In this document: one piece after another, positions 28,180-38,427 of the stretch
How the letters are laid out: every line of letters begins with the position of its first letter
How positions within the stretch are numbered: the first letter of the stretch is position 1
Source: Alphaproteobacteria bacterium
GTDB lineage: Bacteria; Pseudomonadota; Alphaproteobacteria; Rhodobacterales; Rhodobacteraceae
NCBI GenBank assembly: GCA_030425185.1
Contig: JAUIAU010000008.1
Location: 1 to 64,000, forward strand
Length of the DNA stretch: 64,000 nt
Reading direction: 5' to 3'
Translations under genes and position numbers: made by a program
Notes under the pieces: generated by a model
Told to the model about the DNA's origin: nothing
The model's input: only the letters and a program-made list of their open reading frames with translations
Database searches by the model: none

Positions 28180-28221
28180 GGCCACCTTGCGCACCGGCCA
28201 CGGCGCGTTAGCCTCCGGTTC

Positions 28222-29547
28222 ATGCTGAAGGTCCTTGCCCATCCCGTCTACGCCCGGCTCTTCGCCGCGCAGGTCGTCGCCCTTATCGGCACCGGGCTGC
28301 TGACGGTCGCCCTCGGCCTGCTGGCCTTCGATCTGGCGGGCGAGCGGGCGGGGATCGTCCTCGGGACCGCCTACGCGATCAAGATGCTGGCCTATGTCGG
28401 TCTGGCGCCGGTCACGCAGGCCCTCGCCGTGCGCCTGCCGCGGCGCACGGTGCTGGTCGCGGCGGACCTGATCCGCGCTTCGGTGGCGCTGGCGCTGCCG
28501 TTCATCGACGCGATCTGGCAGGTCTATGTCCTGATCTTCGTGTTGCAGGCGGCCTCGGCCACCTTCACCCCAGCGTTTCAGGCCGTCATCCCCGACATTC
28601 TGCCCGAGGAAGAGGACTACACCCAGGCGCTGGCGCTCTCGCGGCTGGCCTATGACCTCGAGAACCTCGCCAGCCCGGCGCTGGCCGGACTGCTGCTGAC
28701 CGTGGTGGGGTATTCGTGGCTCTTTACCGGCACGACGCTGGGCTTTCTCGCCTCGGCCGCGCTGGTGCTGACGACCACGCTGCCTGCGGCGGCGCCTGTT
28801 GCGCGCCCGTTTCTCGACCGGGTGACCCGCAGCACGCGGCTCTACCTCGCCACGCCGCGCCTGCGCGGCCTGCTCGCCCTGACCATGACGGCGGCCGCGT
28901 TGTCGGCCTTCGTGCTGGTGAACACGGTTGTCGCGGTGCAGGGGGTCTATGGCCGCGACCAGACCTCGGTCGCGCTGGTGCTGGCCGCGTTCGGGACCGG
29001 CTCAATGCTGGCCGCGCTGGGTCTTCCGCCACTGCTGCACCGCGTCAGCGACCGCAGTGCCATGCTTGGGGCTGCCCTGCTGCTGTGCCTCGCTGCCGTG
29101 GCCACGGCCGCCCTGTGGCTGCGCGACGGGCCACCGCCCTGGTCGCTGCTCCTCGGGGCCTGGATGCTGTTCGGGCTCGGGTATTCCGGCATCGTCACCC
29201 CGTCGGGCCGGTTGCTGCGCCGGTCGGCGCATCCGGAGGACCGCCCTGCCCTCTTTGCGGCACAGTTCGCGCTCAGCCATGCCTGCTGGCTGCTGACCTA
29301 TCCGCTGGCCGGGTGGGGCGGCGACGCGTTCGGCCTGCCGGGCGTGCTGCTGGGTCTCGCCGGTCTCGGCGGCGCCTCGGCCCTGATCGCGGCCCGGCTG
29401 TGGCGCCCCGAGACCGAGGCCCCGCTGCCGCACGACCACCCCGACCTGCCGTCCGACCACCCGCACCTGCGGGCCCACGGGGCGGGGTCGGCGCACCGCC
29501 ACCCGATCGTCATCGACGACCGGCACCCGATCTGGCCCCGCGGCTGA
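28222..29547 (+). CDS. MFS transporter with histidine-rich C-terminal tail
   Basis: 441-aa membrane protein with about twelve hydrophobic segments, starting FAAQVVALIGTGLLTVALGL, a pattern close to the DHA3-type drug/siderophore exporters. After the last helix it carries a 45-residue hydrophilic tail with nine or ten histidines (HDHPDL, DHPHLRAH, AHRHPI, DDRHPI). Such tails in transporters often bind metal; whether this one does is unknown. No clear Shine-Dalgarno was seen before the ATG. It lies between truB and a DUF1643 gene and may be co-transcribed. Confidence 0.82.
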   Translation: MLKVLAHPVYARLFAAQVVALIGTGLLTVALGLLAFDLAGERAGIVLGTAYAIKMLAYVGLAPVTQALAVRLPRRTVLVAADLIRASVALALPFIDAIWQVYVLIFVLQAASATFTPAFQAVIPDILPEEEDYTQALALSRLAYDLENLASPALAGLLLTVVGYSWLFTGTTLGFLASAALVLTTTLPAAAPVARPFLDRVTRSTRLYLATPRLRGLLALTMTAAALSAFVLVNTVVAVQGVYGRDQTSVALVLAAFGTGSMLAALGLPPLLHRVSDRSAMLGAALLLCLAAVATAALWLRDGPPPWSLLLGAWMLFGLGYSGIVTPSGRLLRRSAHPEDRPALFAAQFALSHACWLLTYPLAGWGGDAFGLPGVLLGLAGLGGASALIAARLWRPETEAPLPHDHPDLPSDHPHLRAHGAGSAHRHPIVIDDRHPIWPRG

Positions 29548-29586
29548 GATCTTGCCGACCGGCGCGCCACAGGCGAGAACCGGGGC

Positions 29587-30090
29587 ATGATCACCCGTAC
29601 CCATCAGAAGGGCGACGCGGCCTCGGTCGCGGTCTATTCCCCTTGCGAACGCTACCGCTATGCCCTGACCCGGATCTGGGGCACCGGACCGCGCGTGCTC
29701 TTCGTCATGCTGAACCCCTCGACCGCGACGGAGGTGCAGAACGATCCGACCGTCGAGCGCTGCGAGCGGCGCGCCCGCGCGCTGGGCTACGGCGGCTTCC
29801 GGGTCTGCAACATCTTCGCGTGGCGCGACACCGATCCGCAGGCGATGCGGGCCGCCGCCGATCCCGTCGGCCCGGCCAATGACGCGGCGATCCGGGACGG
29901 GGCGCTGTGGGCGGATGCCATCGTTTGCGCCTGGGGCACGCACGGGGCCCATCTGGATCGGGGCAGACAGGTCGAGACACTTCTGCGGGCAACCGGGCGG
30001 ACGCTGACCCATCTCGGATTGTCGAAGGACGGCCACCCGAAACACCCGCTCTATATCGCCTACAGCCAACAGCCGGAGACCTGGCCATGA
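29587..30090 (+). CDS. DUF1643 domain-containing protein
   Basis: 167-aa cytoplasmic protein of the DUF1643 family, identified by RVLFVMLNPSTATEVQNDPTVERC and GGFRVCNIFAWRDTDPQ, then IVCAWGTHG. Function is unknown; the fold is thought to resemble nucleoside-processing proteins, but no activity is established. Its stop overlaps the start of the following hydrolase (ATGA at 30087-30090), so the two are translationally coupled. Confidence 0.87.
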   Translation: MITRTHQKGDAASVAVYSPCERYRYALTRIWGTGPRVLFVMLNPSTATEVQNDPTVERCERRARALGYGGFRVCNIFAWRDTDPQAMRAAADPVGPANDAAIRDGALWADAIVCAWGTHGAHLDRGRQVETLLRATGRTLTHLGLSKDGHPKHPLYIAYSQQPETWP

Positions 30091-30971
30091 TCGAAGGCTT
30101 CACCGCCTCCCGCATCGCGACTAACGGGATCACTCTGAGCGTGCATCAGGCGGGGTCGGGACCGGCCCTGATCCTGCTGCACGGCTATCCGCAGAACCAC
30201 ATGACCTGGCACCGGGTCGCGCCCGCGCTGGCCGAGCATTTCCACGTCATCATCCCGGACCTGCGCGGCTACGGCGACAGCGATGCGCCTACCGATACGC
30301 CGGACGCCACCGCCTACGCCAAGCGCGAGATGGCGCGGGACATCACCGGGCTGATGGACGCACTCGGGATCTCGCGGGCGCATGTGCTGGGCCATGACCG
30401 GGGTGCCCGGGTTGCCTATCGCCTCGCCCTCGACATGCCGGAGCGGGTGGATCGGCTCGGGATCATCGAGATCGTCCCCACAGGCAGCTTCTGGGCCAGC
30501 TGGTCGGCGGACCTGGCGATGAAGGCCTATCACTGGACGTTCCTCGCACAGCCCAGCCCCCTTCCCGAGCGCATGATCGGGGCCGATCCGGTCGGCTACT
30601 GCGACTGGACGCTGGAAAGCTGGACCTTGGCGAAGTCGCTCGACACCTTTGCGCCGGACGCCCTCGAGAGCTACCGCGCCCAGTTCCGCGATCCCGCCCG
30701 CGTCGCGGCGATGTGCGCCGACTACCGGGCCGGGGCGGGGATCGACCGCCAGATCGACGAAGCCGACATGGCGGCGGGCCGCAAGGTCGCCGCACCCGTG
30801 CATTTCCTCTGGGCCGAGACCGGCTTTCCCGCCCGCACGGGGGATCCGGCCGGGCTGTGGCGGGACTGGGCCGACCGGGTGACGGACGCCTCCTGCGTGT
30901 CCGGCCACTTCGCGATGGAGGAGAACCCGAAGGCCGTCCTCGACGCCTTCCTGCCCTTCTTCCGCGCCTGA
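30087..30971 (+). CDS. Alpha/beta hydrolase resembling fluoroacetate/haloacetate dehalogenase
   Basis: 294-aa alpha/beta hydrolase. The nucleophile elbow GHDRGARVAYR holds Asp104 with Arg105 and Arg108, the general-base histidine is His274 (SGHFAMEENP), and the oxyanion region is HGYPQN. The cap has YHWTFLAQPSPLPERMIGAD with His149-Trp150, and Tyr213 in ADYRAGAG; together H/W/Y form the halide pocket of fluoroacetate dehalogenases. Asp rather than Ser as nucleophile excludes a simple esterase; epoxide hydrolase remains possible but lacks support from the halide-type residues. The last gene of the rbfA-side series, followed by a terminator for the opposite strand. Confidence 0.8.
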   Translation: MIEGFTASRIATNGITLSVHQAGSGPALILLHGYPQNHMTWHRVAPALAEHFHVIIPDLRGYGDSDAPTDTPDATAYAKREMARDITGLMDALGISRAHVLGHDRGARVAYRLALDMPERVDRLGIIEIVPTGSFWASWSADLAMKAYHWTFLAQPSPLPERMIGADPVGYCDWTLESWTLAKSLDTFAPDALESYRAQFRDPARVAAMCADYRAGAGIDRQIDEADMAAGRKVAAPVHFLWAETGFPARTGDPAGLWRDWADRVTDASCVSGHFAMEENPKAVLDAFLPFFRA

Positions 30972-30979
30972 CAGACACG

Positions 30980-31005
30980 AAAAGGCCCGCCACGTGGGGC
31001 GGGCC
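30980..31005 (-). terminator. Rho-independent terminator for the RTX-repeat gene
   Basis: GGCCCGCC (30984-30991) and GGCGGGCC (30998-31005) pair perfectly around a 6-nt loop. On the minus strand a TTTT run follows (plus 30980-30983). It ends transcription of the gene at 31031-32344 and may also slow the plus-strand transcript. Confidence 0.8.
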
Positions 31006-31030
31006 AATCCAAGCCGTGCGGTGGGCTGCC

Positions 31031-32344
31031 TTACGGGGTCGGCACCGGGATCGGGAAGGTCTTCGGGTAGCCCTGCAGCACGACCGCAGCCGGGTCGACC
31101 GATGCGTTCTGCAGAACGACCGTCAGCGCCCCGTTCAGGTATACCTCGGTCCCGCCCGAGCCGTCCGGCGAGGTCGTCACGGTCGGCGCCCCCGACAGCG
31201 AGTTGTCGTAGTAGAGCTTCAGCGTGTCCTCGGCCGGATTGAAGTCGGTGACGAAGGCCGGGCCGCTGGTGGCATAGTCCCCGGCCACGAAGGTGTCCGC
31301 CCCGTCATTGCCGGTGCCGGTGTCATCGCCGCCGAGGATCAGGGTGTCATCGCCCATGCCGCCGCGCAGGATGTCGTTGTCATCCTCGTCCTTCACCATG
31401 CCGTCGATGGTCTTGGCCCAGACGCCGACGAGGATGTCGTCACCCTGCCCGCCACCGATAGTGTCCTCGCCGAGACCGCCGAACAGGATGTCGTTGCCGT
31501 CATCGCCCCAGATCTTGTCGGCGTTGTCGCCGCCGAACAGGATGTCACGCCCGTCGCCGCCGTTGATGACGTCGTTCTCGTTGCCGCCATAGGCAATGTC
31601 GTCGCCATCGTCGCCGCGGATCACGTCGCGCCCGGTGCCGCCGTCCATGGTGTCGTTGCCGTCACCGCCGATCAGCCGGTCGTTGCCCTCGCCGCCGTCC
31701 ATGACATCATTTCCGTCGCCGCCGAACAGGTCGTCCCGCCCGAATCCGCCGGCCAGCAGGTCATCCCCCTCGTTGCCGTAGAGATCATCCCAGCCCGACC
31801 CGCCGTAGAGCTCGTCGCGCCCGGTGCCGCCGCGCAGGATGTCGAAGCTCGACCCGCCGATGACGACGTCGTTGCCCTCGCCGCCGTCCATGTCGTCGTT
31901 TCCGGCCCCGCCGTCCATGTAGTCGTTGCCGACGCCGCCATGCATGTTGTCGGCATCCGCGCCGCCGAACATCTGGTCGTCGCCGTTGCCGCCGCGCATC
32001 GTATCCATGCCCGGTCGTCCGTAGAGAATGTCGTTGCCATCGTTGCCGATCAGCAGGTCGTCGCCTTCCTTGCCGTCGATGATGTCCGAACCGCCGCGGC
32101 CGCGCAGGTCGTCCGCCCCGCCCTTGCCGTTCATCAGGTCGCCCTTGGCCGTGCCGAAGAACGTGTTGCCGCTGCCGTCGCCGTCGATCGGGTTGAGCAG
32201 GCTCAGGTCGTCATCGACCGGCGTGTCCGGCACCGGCGGCTCGGTCGGGTCGATATCGTCTTCATCGAGCGTGTCGCTGGGCACGAGCGCACTCAGCGCG
32301 GTTCCGGCAAACAACAGGCTCAGCAGGCCACCCAGCATCAACAT
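31031..32344 (-). CDS. RTX-type calcium-binding repeat protein with N-terminal hydrophobic segment
   Basis: 437-aa protein. Residues 1-21 form a hydrophobic helix (MLMLGGLLSLLFAGTALSAL) without basic residues, then an acidic Pro-rich linker (22-55), then 26 uninterrupted nonapeptide repeats of the GGxGxDxLx type at 73-306, one interrupted further repeat and a C-terminal beta-like region of about 100 residues. Such repeats wind into a parallel beta-roll that binds Ca2+. There is no clear type I secretion C-terminus with a transporter nearby; the helix could act as an anchor or a secretion signal. ATG 32344 has GAGGGAG a few bases upstream, better than the in-frame TTG five codons earlier. Function unknown. 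Confidence 0.85.
   Translation of the reverse strand: MLMLGGLLSLLFAGTALSALVPSDTLDEDDIDPTEPPVPDTPVDDDLSLLNPIDGDGSGNTFFGTAKGDLMNGKGGADDLRGRGGSDIIDGKEGDDLLIGNDGNDILYGRPGMDTMRGGNGDDQMFGGADADNMHGGVGNDYMDGGAGNDDMDGGEGNDVVIGGSSFDILRGGTGRDELYGGSGWDDLYGNEGDDLLAGGFGRDDLFGGDGNDVMDGGEGNDRLIGGDGNDTMDGGTGRDVIRGDDGDDIAYGGNENDVINGGDGRDILFGGDNADKIWGDDGNDILFGGLGEDTIGGGQGDDILVGVWAKTIDGMVKDEDDNDILRGGMGDDTLILGGDDTGTGNDGADTFVAGDYATSGPAFVTDFNPAEDTLKLYYDNSLSGAPTVTTSPDGSGGTEVYLNGALTVVLQNASVDPAAVVLQGYPKTFPIPVPTP
31427..32128 (-). repeat. 26 in-frame 27-bp coding repeats
   Basis: DNA segment coding for residues 73-306 of the RTX-type protein: 26 consecutive nine-residue units without an indel. Units are diverged at DNA level but kept in perfect register, which indicates selection on protein structure. 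Confidence 0.85.
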
Positions 32345-32749
32345 GTTCAACTCCCTCACACGGATCGCATTTCCGGATCCGAGTATCGGGCGCCATGGTT
32401 TCGCCGCTATTGATTTCCGAAATTGCCGTCATTTTGCCGTATTTTGACCGGCGGGGGAAAACAGTCGCAAGAGACTTGGTTGAATTGTCCGCATTCCGAG
32501 AACGGCGGGGTGCCGCCGCTTAGAATCAGATCAGGGACTCGCGTGGCCGCGCTCCACCGGCGCGGCCAGATTGTTGTCCCGGACGAACCGCAGGACGCCC
32601 CACCACCGGGCCGCGTTCCGGGCATGACGCCCAGCCCGGCAAAAGGGCTTTCCAACCCCGGCGACTCCCGCTATACGCGCGCATCTCTACGGGCCCTGCT
32701 GGACGACATCCCGGCTTGTGCCATCCCTCAGATCCGAAAGGAGCATCCG
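32345..32749. other. Divergent intergenic region between the RTX gene and rpsO
   Basis: About 400 bases with no credible gene. The part near the RTX gene (32400-32490) is noticeably AT-richer and holds a direct repeat of ACGGCAA on the minus strand. Near rpsO, CTTTCC then 17 nt then CTATAC (about 32647-32675) is a possible promoter, weakly matched, and GAAAGGAG at 32736-32743 is the rpsO ribosome-binding site. I see nothing else that can be supported. Confidence 0.5.
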
Positions 32750-33019
32750 ATGTCGATCACCGCTGAAGAAAAGACCCGTCTGATCAAGCAGTACGGCACC
32801 AAGGACGGCGACACCGGTTCGCCCGAGGTCCAGGTCGCGATCCTGACCTCGCGCATCACCACGCTGACCGAGCACTTCAAGACCCACAAGAAGGACAACC
32901 ATTCCCGTCGGGGTCTGCTCAAGCTCGTGGCCCAGCGCCGCAAGCTGCTCGACTACGTCAAGCGCAAGGACGAAGCGCGCTACACCTCGCTGATCCAGAA
33001 CCTCGGCATCCGCCGCTGA
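32750..33019 (+). CDS. rpsO: 30S ribosomal protein S15
   Basis: 89 aa, the standard length. Begins [15 protein letters not shown] and contains [16 protein letters not shown] and [20 protein letters not shown], the classic S15 core that binds the central domain of 16S rRNA. GAAAGGAG 6 nt upstream decides the start although the frame is open much further up. A terminator follows at once, and pnp lies 644 nt downstream, with an oppositely oriented cupin gene inserted in the usual rpsO-pnp pair. Confidence 0.98.
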   Translation: MSITAEEKTRLIKQYGTKDGDTGSPEVQVAILTSRITTLTEHFKTHKKDNHSRRGLLKLVAQRRKLLDYVKRKDEARYTSLIQNLGIRR

Positions 33020-33043
33020 TCTGCGCCGCACCGCTATGACGAA

Positions 33044-33067
33044 GGGCCGCCCGCAGCGGCCCTTTTT
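33044..33067 (+). terminator. Rho-independent terminator of rpsO
   Basis: GGGCCGC (33044-33050), 5-nt loop, GCGGCCC (33056-33062), then TTTTT (33063-33067). It separates rpsO from pnp transcription and lies before the convergent cupin gene. Confidence 0.88.
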
Positions 33068-33079
33068 CGTTTCGGCCGG

Positions 33080-33451
33080 TCAGGGAAGCTGGACGATCAG
33101 GCAGTCCATCGCGGTATCGCCCAACACCCGCGTATGGTGACTCTTGCCGTGGGTGTCCTCCATCCGCCAGACATCGCCCGGCCCGATCTCGCGCTGCTCG
33201 CCGTCGCTGGCGGTGACGGCGATCCGGCCGCGGAGGCAGACGAGGACCTGTGCCCGCGGCGTCGGATGCGGCGGCTCATCCCATCCGGCCGCGAGACGCA
33301 GGAACAGCGTACCGGTCGCCGGTTCGGTCTCCGATATCTCGATCGCCTTGGCGGGCGGCGCGAAGCTGCGCTCCTCCACCGTCACGGCCACTTCGCGCCA
33401 GTGGCTTTCGCCGTCGGGACCCGCATAGAGATGATGGTAGTGCATGTGCAT
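33080..33451 (-). CDS. Small cupin domain protein
   Basis: 123-aa single-domain cupin. The N-terminus [18 protein letters not shown] is unusually histidine-rich. The core reads [36 protein letters not shown] (cupin motif 1, weakly metal-like with HP.P) and [18 protein letters not shown] (motif 2 with histidine). GAAGGAG stands before ATG 33451, chosen over an ORF extension of 54 codons that lacks conserved sequence. Function unknown; small cupins often act as sensors, isomerases or quercetinase-like enzymes. It lies between rpsO and pnp on the other strand. Confidence 0.78.
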   Translation of the reverse strand: MHMHYHHLYAGPDGESHWREVAVTVEERSFAPPAKAIEISETEPATGTLFLRLAAGWDEPPHPTPRAQVLVCLRGRIAVTASDGEQREIGPGDVWRMEDTHGKSHHTRVLGDTAMDCLIVQLP

Positions 33452-33663
33452 CGCTCCTTCGATGGCCGCACGCCCCGGGGCCGTGGAATGGGGAAGACTG
33501 CATTGCCCGTTTCCCTCTGTCCACAAAACGTGTAAATGCGCGCCATCTGAGACGTGACGCTCCGACCCCGGCGCATGGAATGATGAAGGGGTCGGCGGCA
33601 ATGGGGCCGCCATTCAAACGGGAGACCCGGAGGGCCGGGAGTGCTCCCTTACAGGATACGCTG

Positions 33664-35805
<2,142 letters not shown>

Positions 35806-35831
35806 GGCCTTTCGACCCGCGAAAGGACAGG

Positions 35832-35858
35832 AAAGCCCCGGCCCCGCGCCGGGGCTTT
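35832..35858. terminator. Bidirectional terminator between pnp and the HTH protein gene
   Basis: AAAGCCCCGGC (35832-35842), 5-nt loop, GCCGGGGCTTT (35848-35858): an 11-bp perfect stem flanked by A and T runs on both sides. It serves the convergent pnp (plus) and the gene at 35860-36414 (minus), whose stop it nearly touches. Confidence 0.85.
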
Positions 35859-35859
35859 C

Positions 35860-36414
35860 TCATTTCGCCTTGGCGTAGGTCTTGGCGAGCTTCTTCAGAT
35901 GCTTTTCGGCGAACCCCTCGGGCGTGTCCTTCCCCGGGGCATAGAGCCCGGCGCGCTCGGCCAGCTCCCAGACCCCGTGCTTCGGCAGACCGGTCTGCTT
36001 CGAGATGGCCGCAACCGGCAGCAGCACGCCGTCCTCGGCCAGCGTGGTCTCGCCCAGCAGGACCATCAACCGCCCGATGCGGCGCCGGTCGCCGGGGTTG
36101 GCATAGTCGCGTCCGATCCGTGTCAGCAGGTCGGAGTAGGCCAGCGTCCCGCCCTTGCGGGCGACCTTCACCAGCGCCTTGCGGGCCTTCAGCAGATCCG
36201 CCTCGAACGCCACCTGCCAGTCCTTCAGGCTGCCCGCCGACACGAACTCGGCCCCGGCCAGCCGGATCGGCTGCAAGGTCCCGCGCGCCAGCATCAGCTT
36301 GACCGCGGGCGGCGTCACCCGCATCCAACCCGCCACCATGGGCACCGGCAACGGCGCGTGCAGGATCATTTCGCGCGGCAGGGCGAGAAAGGTTTCGAGA
36401 TCCTCGAACTCCAT
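35860..36414 (-). CDS. Uncharacterised two-domain protein with excisionase-like HTH
   Basis: 184-aa cytoplasmic protein I cannot place in a named family. Residues about 30-68 (VAGWMRVTPPAVKLMLARG then LQPIRLAGAEFVSAGSLKDW) follow the pattern of HTH_17/excisionase-type winged helices: helix, turn, recognition helix, basic wing, SLxxW end. Residues about 88-155 form a second domain with LAYSDLLTRIG, RRRIGRLMVLLGE, VLLPVAAISKQTGLP and WELAERAGLY, a layout like small domains found in DNA-modification-associated proteins. The tail is basic (KHLKKLAKTYAKAK). GGAGG precedes ATG 36414. Probably DNA-binding; no further role can be given. Confidence 0.7.
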   Translation of the reverse strand: MEFEDLETFLALPREMILHAPLPVPMVAGWMRVTPPAVKLMLARGTLQPIRLAGAEFVSAGSLKDWQVAFEADLLKARKALVKVARKGGTLAYSDLLTRIGRDYANPGDRRRIGRLMVLLGETTLAEDGVLLPVAAISKQTGLPKHGVWELAERAGLYAPGKDTPEGFAEKHLKKLAKTYAKAK

Positions 36415-36471
36415 GATGCCTCCAGACTTCGCTCTCCCCAAGTTTGCACACGGGAGCCGTCCGGTGAAGTC

Positions 36472-37518
36472 TCAGATGATCTCGTCCTCGTCGAACAGCG
36501 GATCCGCGTCCAGTTGCCCGGTCAGGGCCTCGACCGTGCCGCTGGCGGACTCCGGCTTCGGCAGCTCCGCGACATGGAACAGGGCATCGCCTTCGTTGAC
36601 CACGGGCAGGTTCGACCGGCCGACGATGATGCCGGGGCGGTCGGCCTCGACGGTGGCTTCCACCTCGCCGAACGGATCCGACACGATGGCCAGCAGGTCC
36701 CCTGCCGCCACGAGGTCACCCGTGCTCTTGAACGCCCGCATCAGGCCGGAGGACGGGGCGCGCACCCAGGCCGAATGCCGGCACAGCAGCGGCTGGGCCC
36801 GCGGGCGCGTGATCCCCTTGCCGCCGATCATGCCCAGCGCGTGCATCACCCGCAGGATGCCGCTGACCCCGGCACGGGCGGCCAGTTCGTCAAACCGCAG
36901 GCCCTCGCCAGCCTCGTATAGCAGCATGTCGATGCCGCGCGACGATGCCGCCTGGCGCAGCGAGCCGTCCCGCTCCTTCGAGGTCAGGATCACCGGCGCC
37001 CCGAAGGTCCGCGCCATCTCCAGCGTCCGGGCGTTTCCCGGCGAGATGCGGATCTGCGGCAGGTTCGTCCGCGCCGTGGCCGCCGAGTGCAGATCGATCC
37101 CGAAGTCCGAGCGGGCGACGATCTCGGACAGGAACAGGTAGGCCAGACGCGCCGCCAGCGACCCTTCCGCCGAGCCGGGAAAGCTGCGGTTCAGATCGCG
37201 CCGGTCCGGCAGATACCGCGACTGGTTCAGGAAACCGAAGGTGTTGACGATCGGCACCGCCAGCAGCGTCCCCGCCAGCCGGTCGAGCGCCGCCGCCCGC
37301 AGCAGGCGCCGCACGATCTCGACCCCGATCACCTCGTCCCCATGCACGGCGGCCGAGACGAACAGGACCGGGCCCGGCCGCTTGCCGTGGATCACATGCA
37401 CCGACATGGTCACCGGCGTGTGGTCCGACAGTTGCGCCACCGGCAACTCGACCGTGGTGCGCTTGCCCGGCGCGATCCGGCGTCCCGCGATCTGGAAGAC
37501 GGGCGGCACGGCGGTCAT
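36472..37518 (-). CDS. M14-type succinylglutamate desuccinylase/aspartoacylase family protein
   Basis: 348-aa putative zinc carboxypeptidase-like hydrolase of the AstE/AspA group. Zinc ligands are in SAAVHGDEVIGVE (HxxE) and IDLHSA; the arginine/asparagine motif is in PDRRDLNRSFPG. The C-terminal beta domain is typical of the group. It is the last gene of a trio after a RimK-like ligase (3-nt gap) and a retropepsin-like protease. In such trios the hydrolase may trim or recycle the glutamyl or other peptide-like product of the ATP-grasp ligase; the real substrate is unknown and arginine succinyl-pathway function (AstE) is unlikely here. Confidence 0.83.
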   Translation of the reverse strand: MTAVPPVFQIAGRRIAPGKRTTVELPVAQLSDHTPVTMSVHVIHGKRPGPVLFVSAAVHGDEVIGVEIVRRLLRAAALDRLAGTLLAVPIVNTFGFLNQSRYLPDRRDLNRSFPGSAEGSLAARLAYLFLSEIVARSDFGIDLHSAATARTNLPQIRISPGNARTLEMARTFGAPVILTSKERDGSLRQAASSRGIDMLLYEAGEGLRFDELAARAGVSGILRVMHALGMIGGKGITRPRAQPLLCRHSAWVRAPSSGLMRAFKSTGDLVAAGDLLAIVSDPFGEVEATVEADRPGIIVGRSNLPVVNEGDALFHVAELPKPESASGTVEALTGQLDADPLFDEDEII

Positions 37519-37521
37519 GGC

Positions 37522-38427
37522 TCAGCCCTTGCCCTTGGTCCGTGTCGCCCCCTCGCGGGCGTTGCGCTCGAGGAACTCGATGATCTTGCCCGCGATGTCG
37601 ATTCCGGTCGCGTTCTCGACCCCCTCCAGCCCTGGCGACGAGTTGACCTCCATCACCACCGGCCCGTGATTCGAGCGCAGCATGTCCACGCCACAGACGT
37701 TCAGCCCCATGGCCTTGGCCGCGCGCAGGGCGGTCGAGCGCTCTTCCGGGGTGATCTTCACCGTCTTGGCGCTGCCGCCCCGGTGCAGGTTCGAGCGGAA
37801 CTCGCCCTCGGCCCCCGAACGCTGCATGGCCGCGACCACCTTGCCGCCGACGACCAGCGCCCGGATGTCGGTGCCGCCCGCCTCCTTGATGAACTCCTGC
37901 ACGAGGATGTTCACGTTGGCGCCGCGGAACGCCTCGATCACCGACTTTGCGCTGCGCTCGGTGTCCGCGAGAACGACGCCGATGCCCTGCGTCCCCTCCA
38001 GCAGCTTGATGACCAGCGGCGCACCGCCGGCCAGCGCGATGACCTCCTCGGTCTGTTTCGGATCATAGGCAAAGGTTGTGACTGGCAGGCCGATTCCGTC
38101 GCGGGCCAGAAGCTGCATCGAGCGCAGCTTGTCCCGCGACCGCCCGATCGCCACGCTTTCATTCAGGGGATAGACCCCCATCATCTCGAACTGGCGCAGA
38201 ACGGCGAGGCCATAGAACGTGACGCTGGCGCCGATCCTCGGGATCACGGCGTCATAGAGCGGCAGCTTCTCGCCGTTGTAATAGATCTCGGGCCGCCGCG
38301 ACGCGATGTTCATGTAGCAGCGCAGTGTGTTGATGATGTCGAGGGTGTGCCCCCTGGCCTCGGCCGCTTCCTTCAGCCGCTGGTGCGTGTAGAGACCCGC
38401 GTTGCGGGCGAGCATGGCGAGCTTCAT
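37522..38427 (-). CDS. rimK: RimK-type ATP-grasp ligase (S6 glutamate ligase family)
   Basis: 301-aa ATP-grasp enzyme. N-terminal pre-ATP-grasp region with [20 protein letters not shown], then [22 protein letters not shown]-binding [37 protein letters not shown] and the metal-binding [12 protein letters not shown]. These match RimK, which adds glutamates to the C-terminus of ribosomal protein S6. Its start overlaps the stop of the upstream protease gene by 4 nt (38424-38427). Other amino-acid ligases share this fold, so S6 as target is family-based. Confidence 0.9.
   Translation of the reverse strand: MKLAMLARNAGLYTHQRLKEAAEARGHTLDIINTLRCYMNIASRRPEIYYNGEKLPLYDAVIPRIGASVTFYGLAVLRQFEMMGVYPLNESVAIGRSRDKLRSMQLLARDGIGLPVTTFAYDPKQTEEVIALAGGAPLVIKLLEGTQGIGVVLADTERSAKSVIEAFRGANVNILVQEFIKEAGGTDIRALVVGGKVVAAMQRSGAEGEFRSNLHRGGSAKTVKITPEERSTALRAAKAMGLNVCGVDMLRSNHGPVVMEVNSSPGLEGVENATGIDIAGKIIEFLERNAREGATRTKGKG

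Noticed and set aside
31427-32128. Regular DNA repeats that could look like a CRISPR array
   Set aside because: The period is 27 bp, continuous and in frame, and codes for RTX nonapeptides. There are no conserved repeats with unique spacers and no cas genes.
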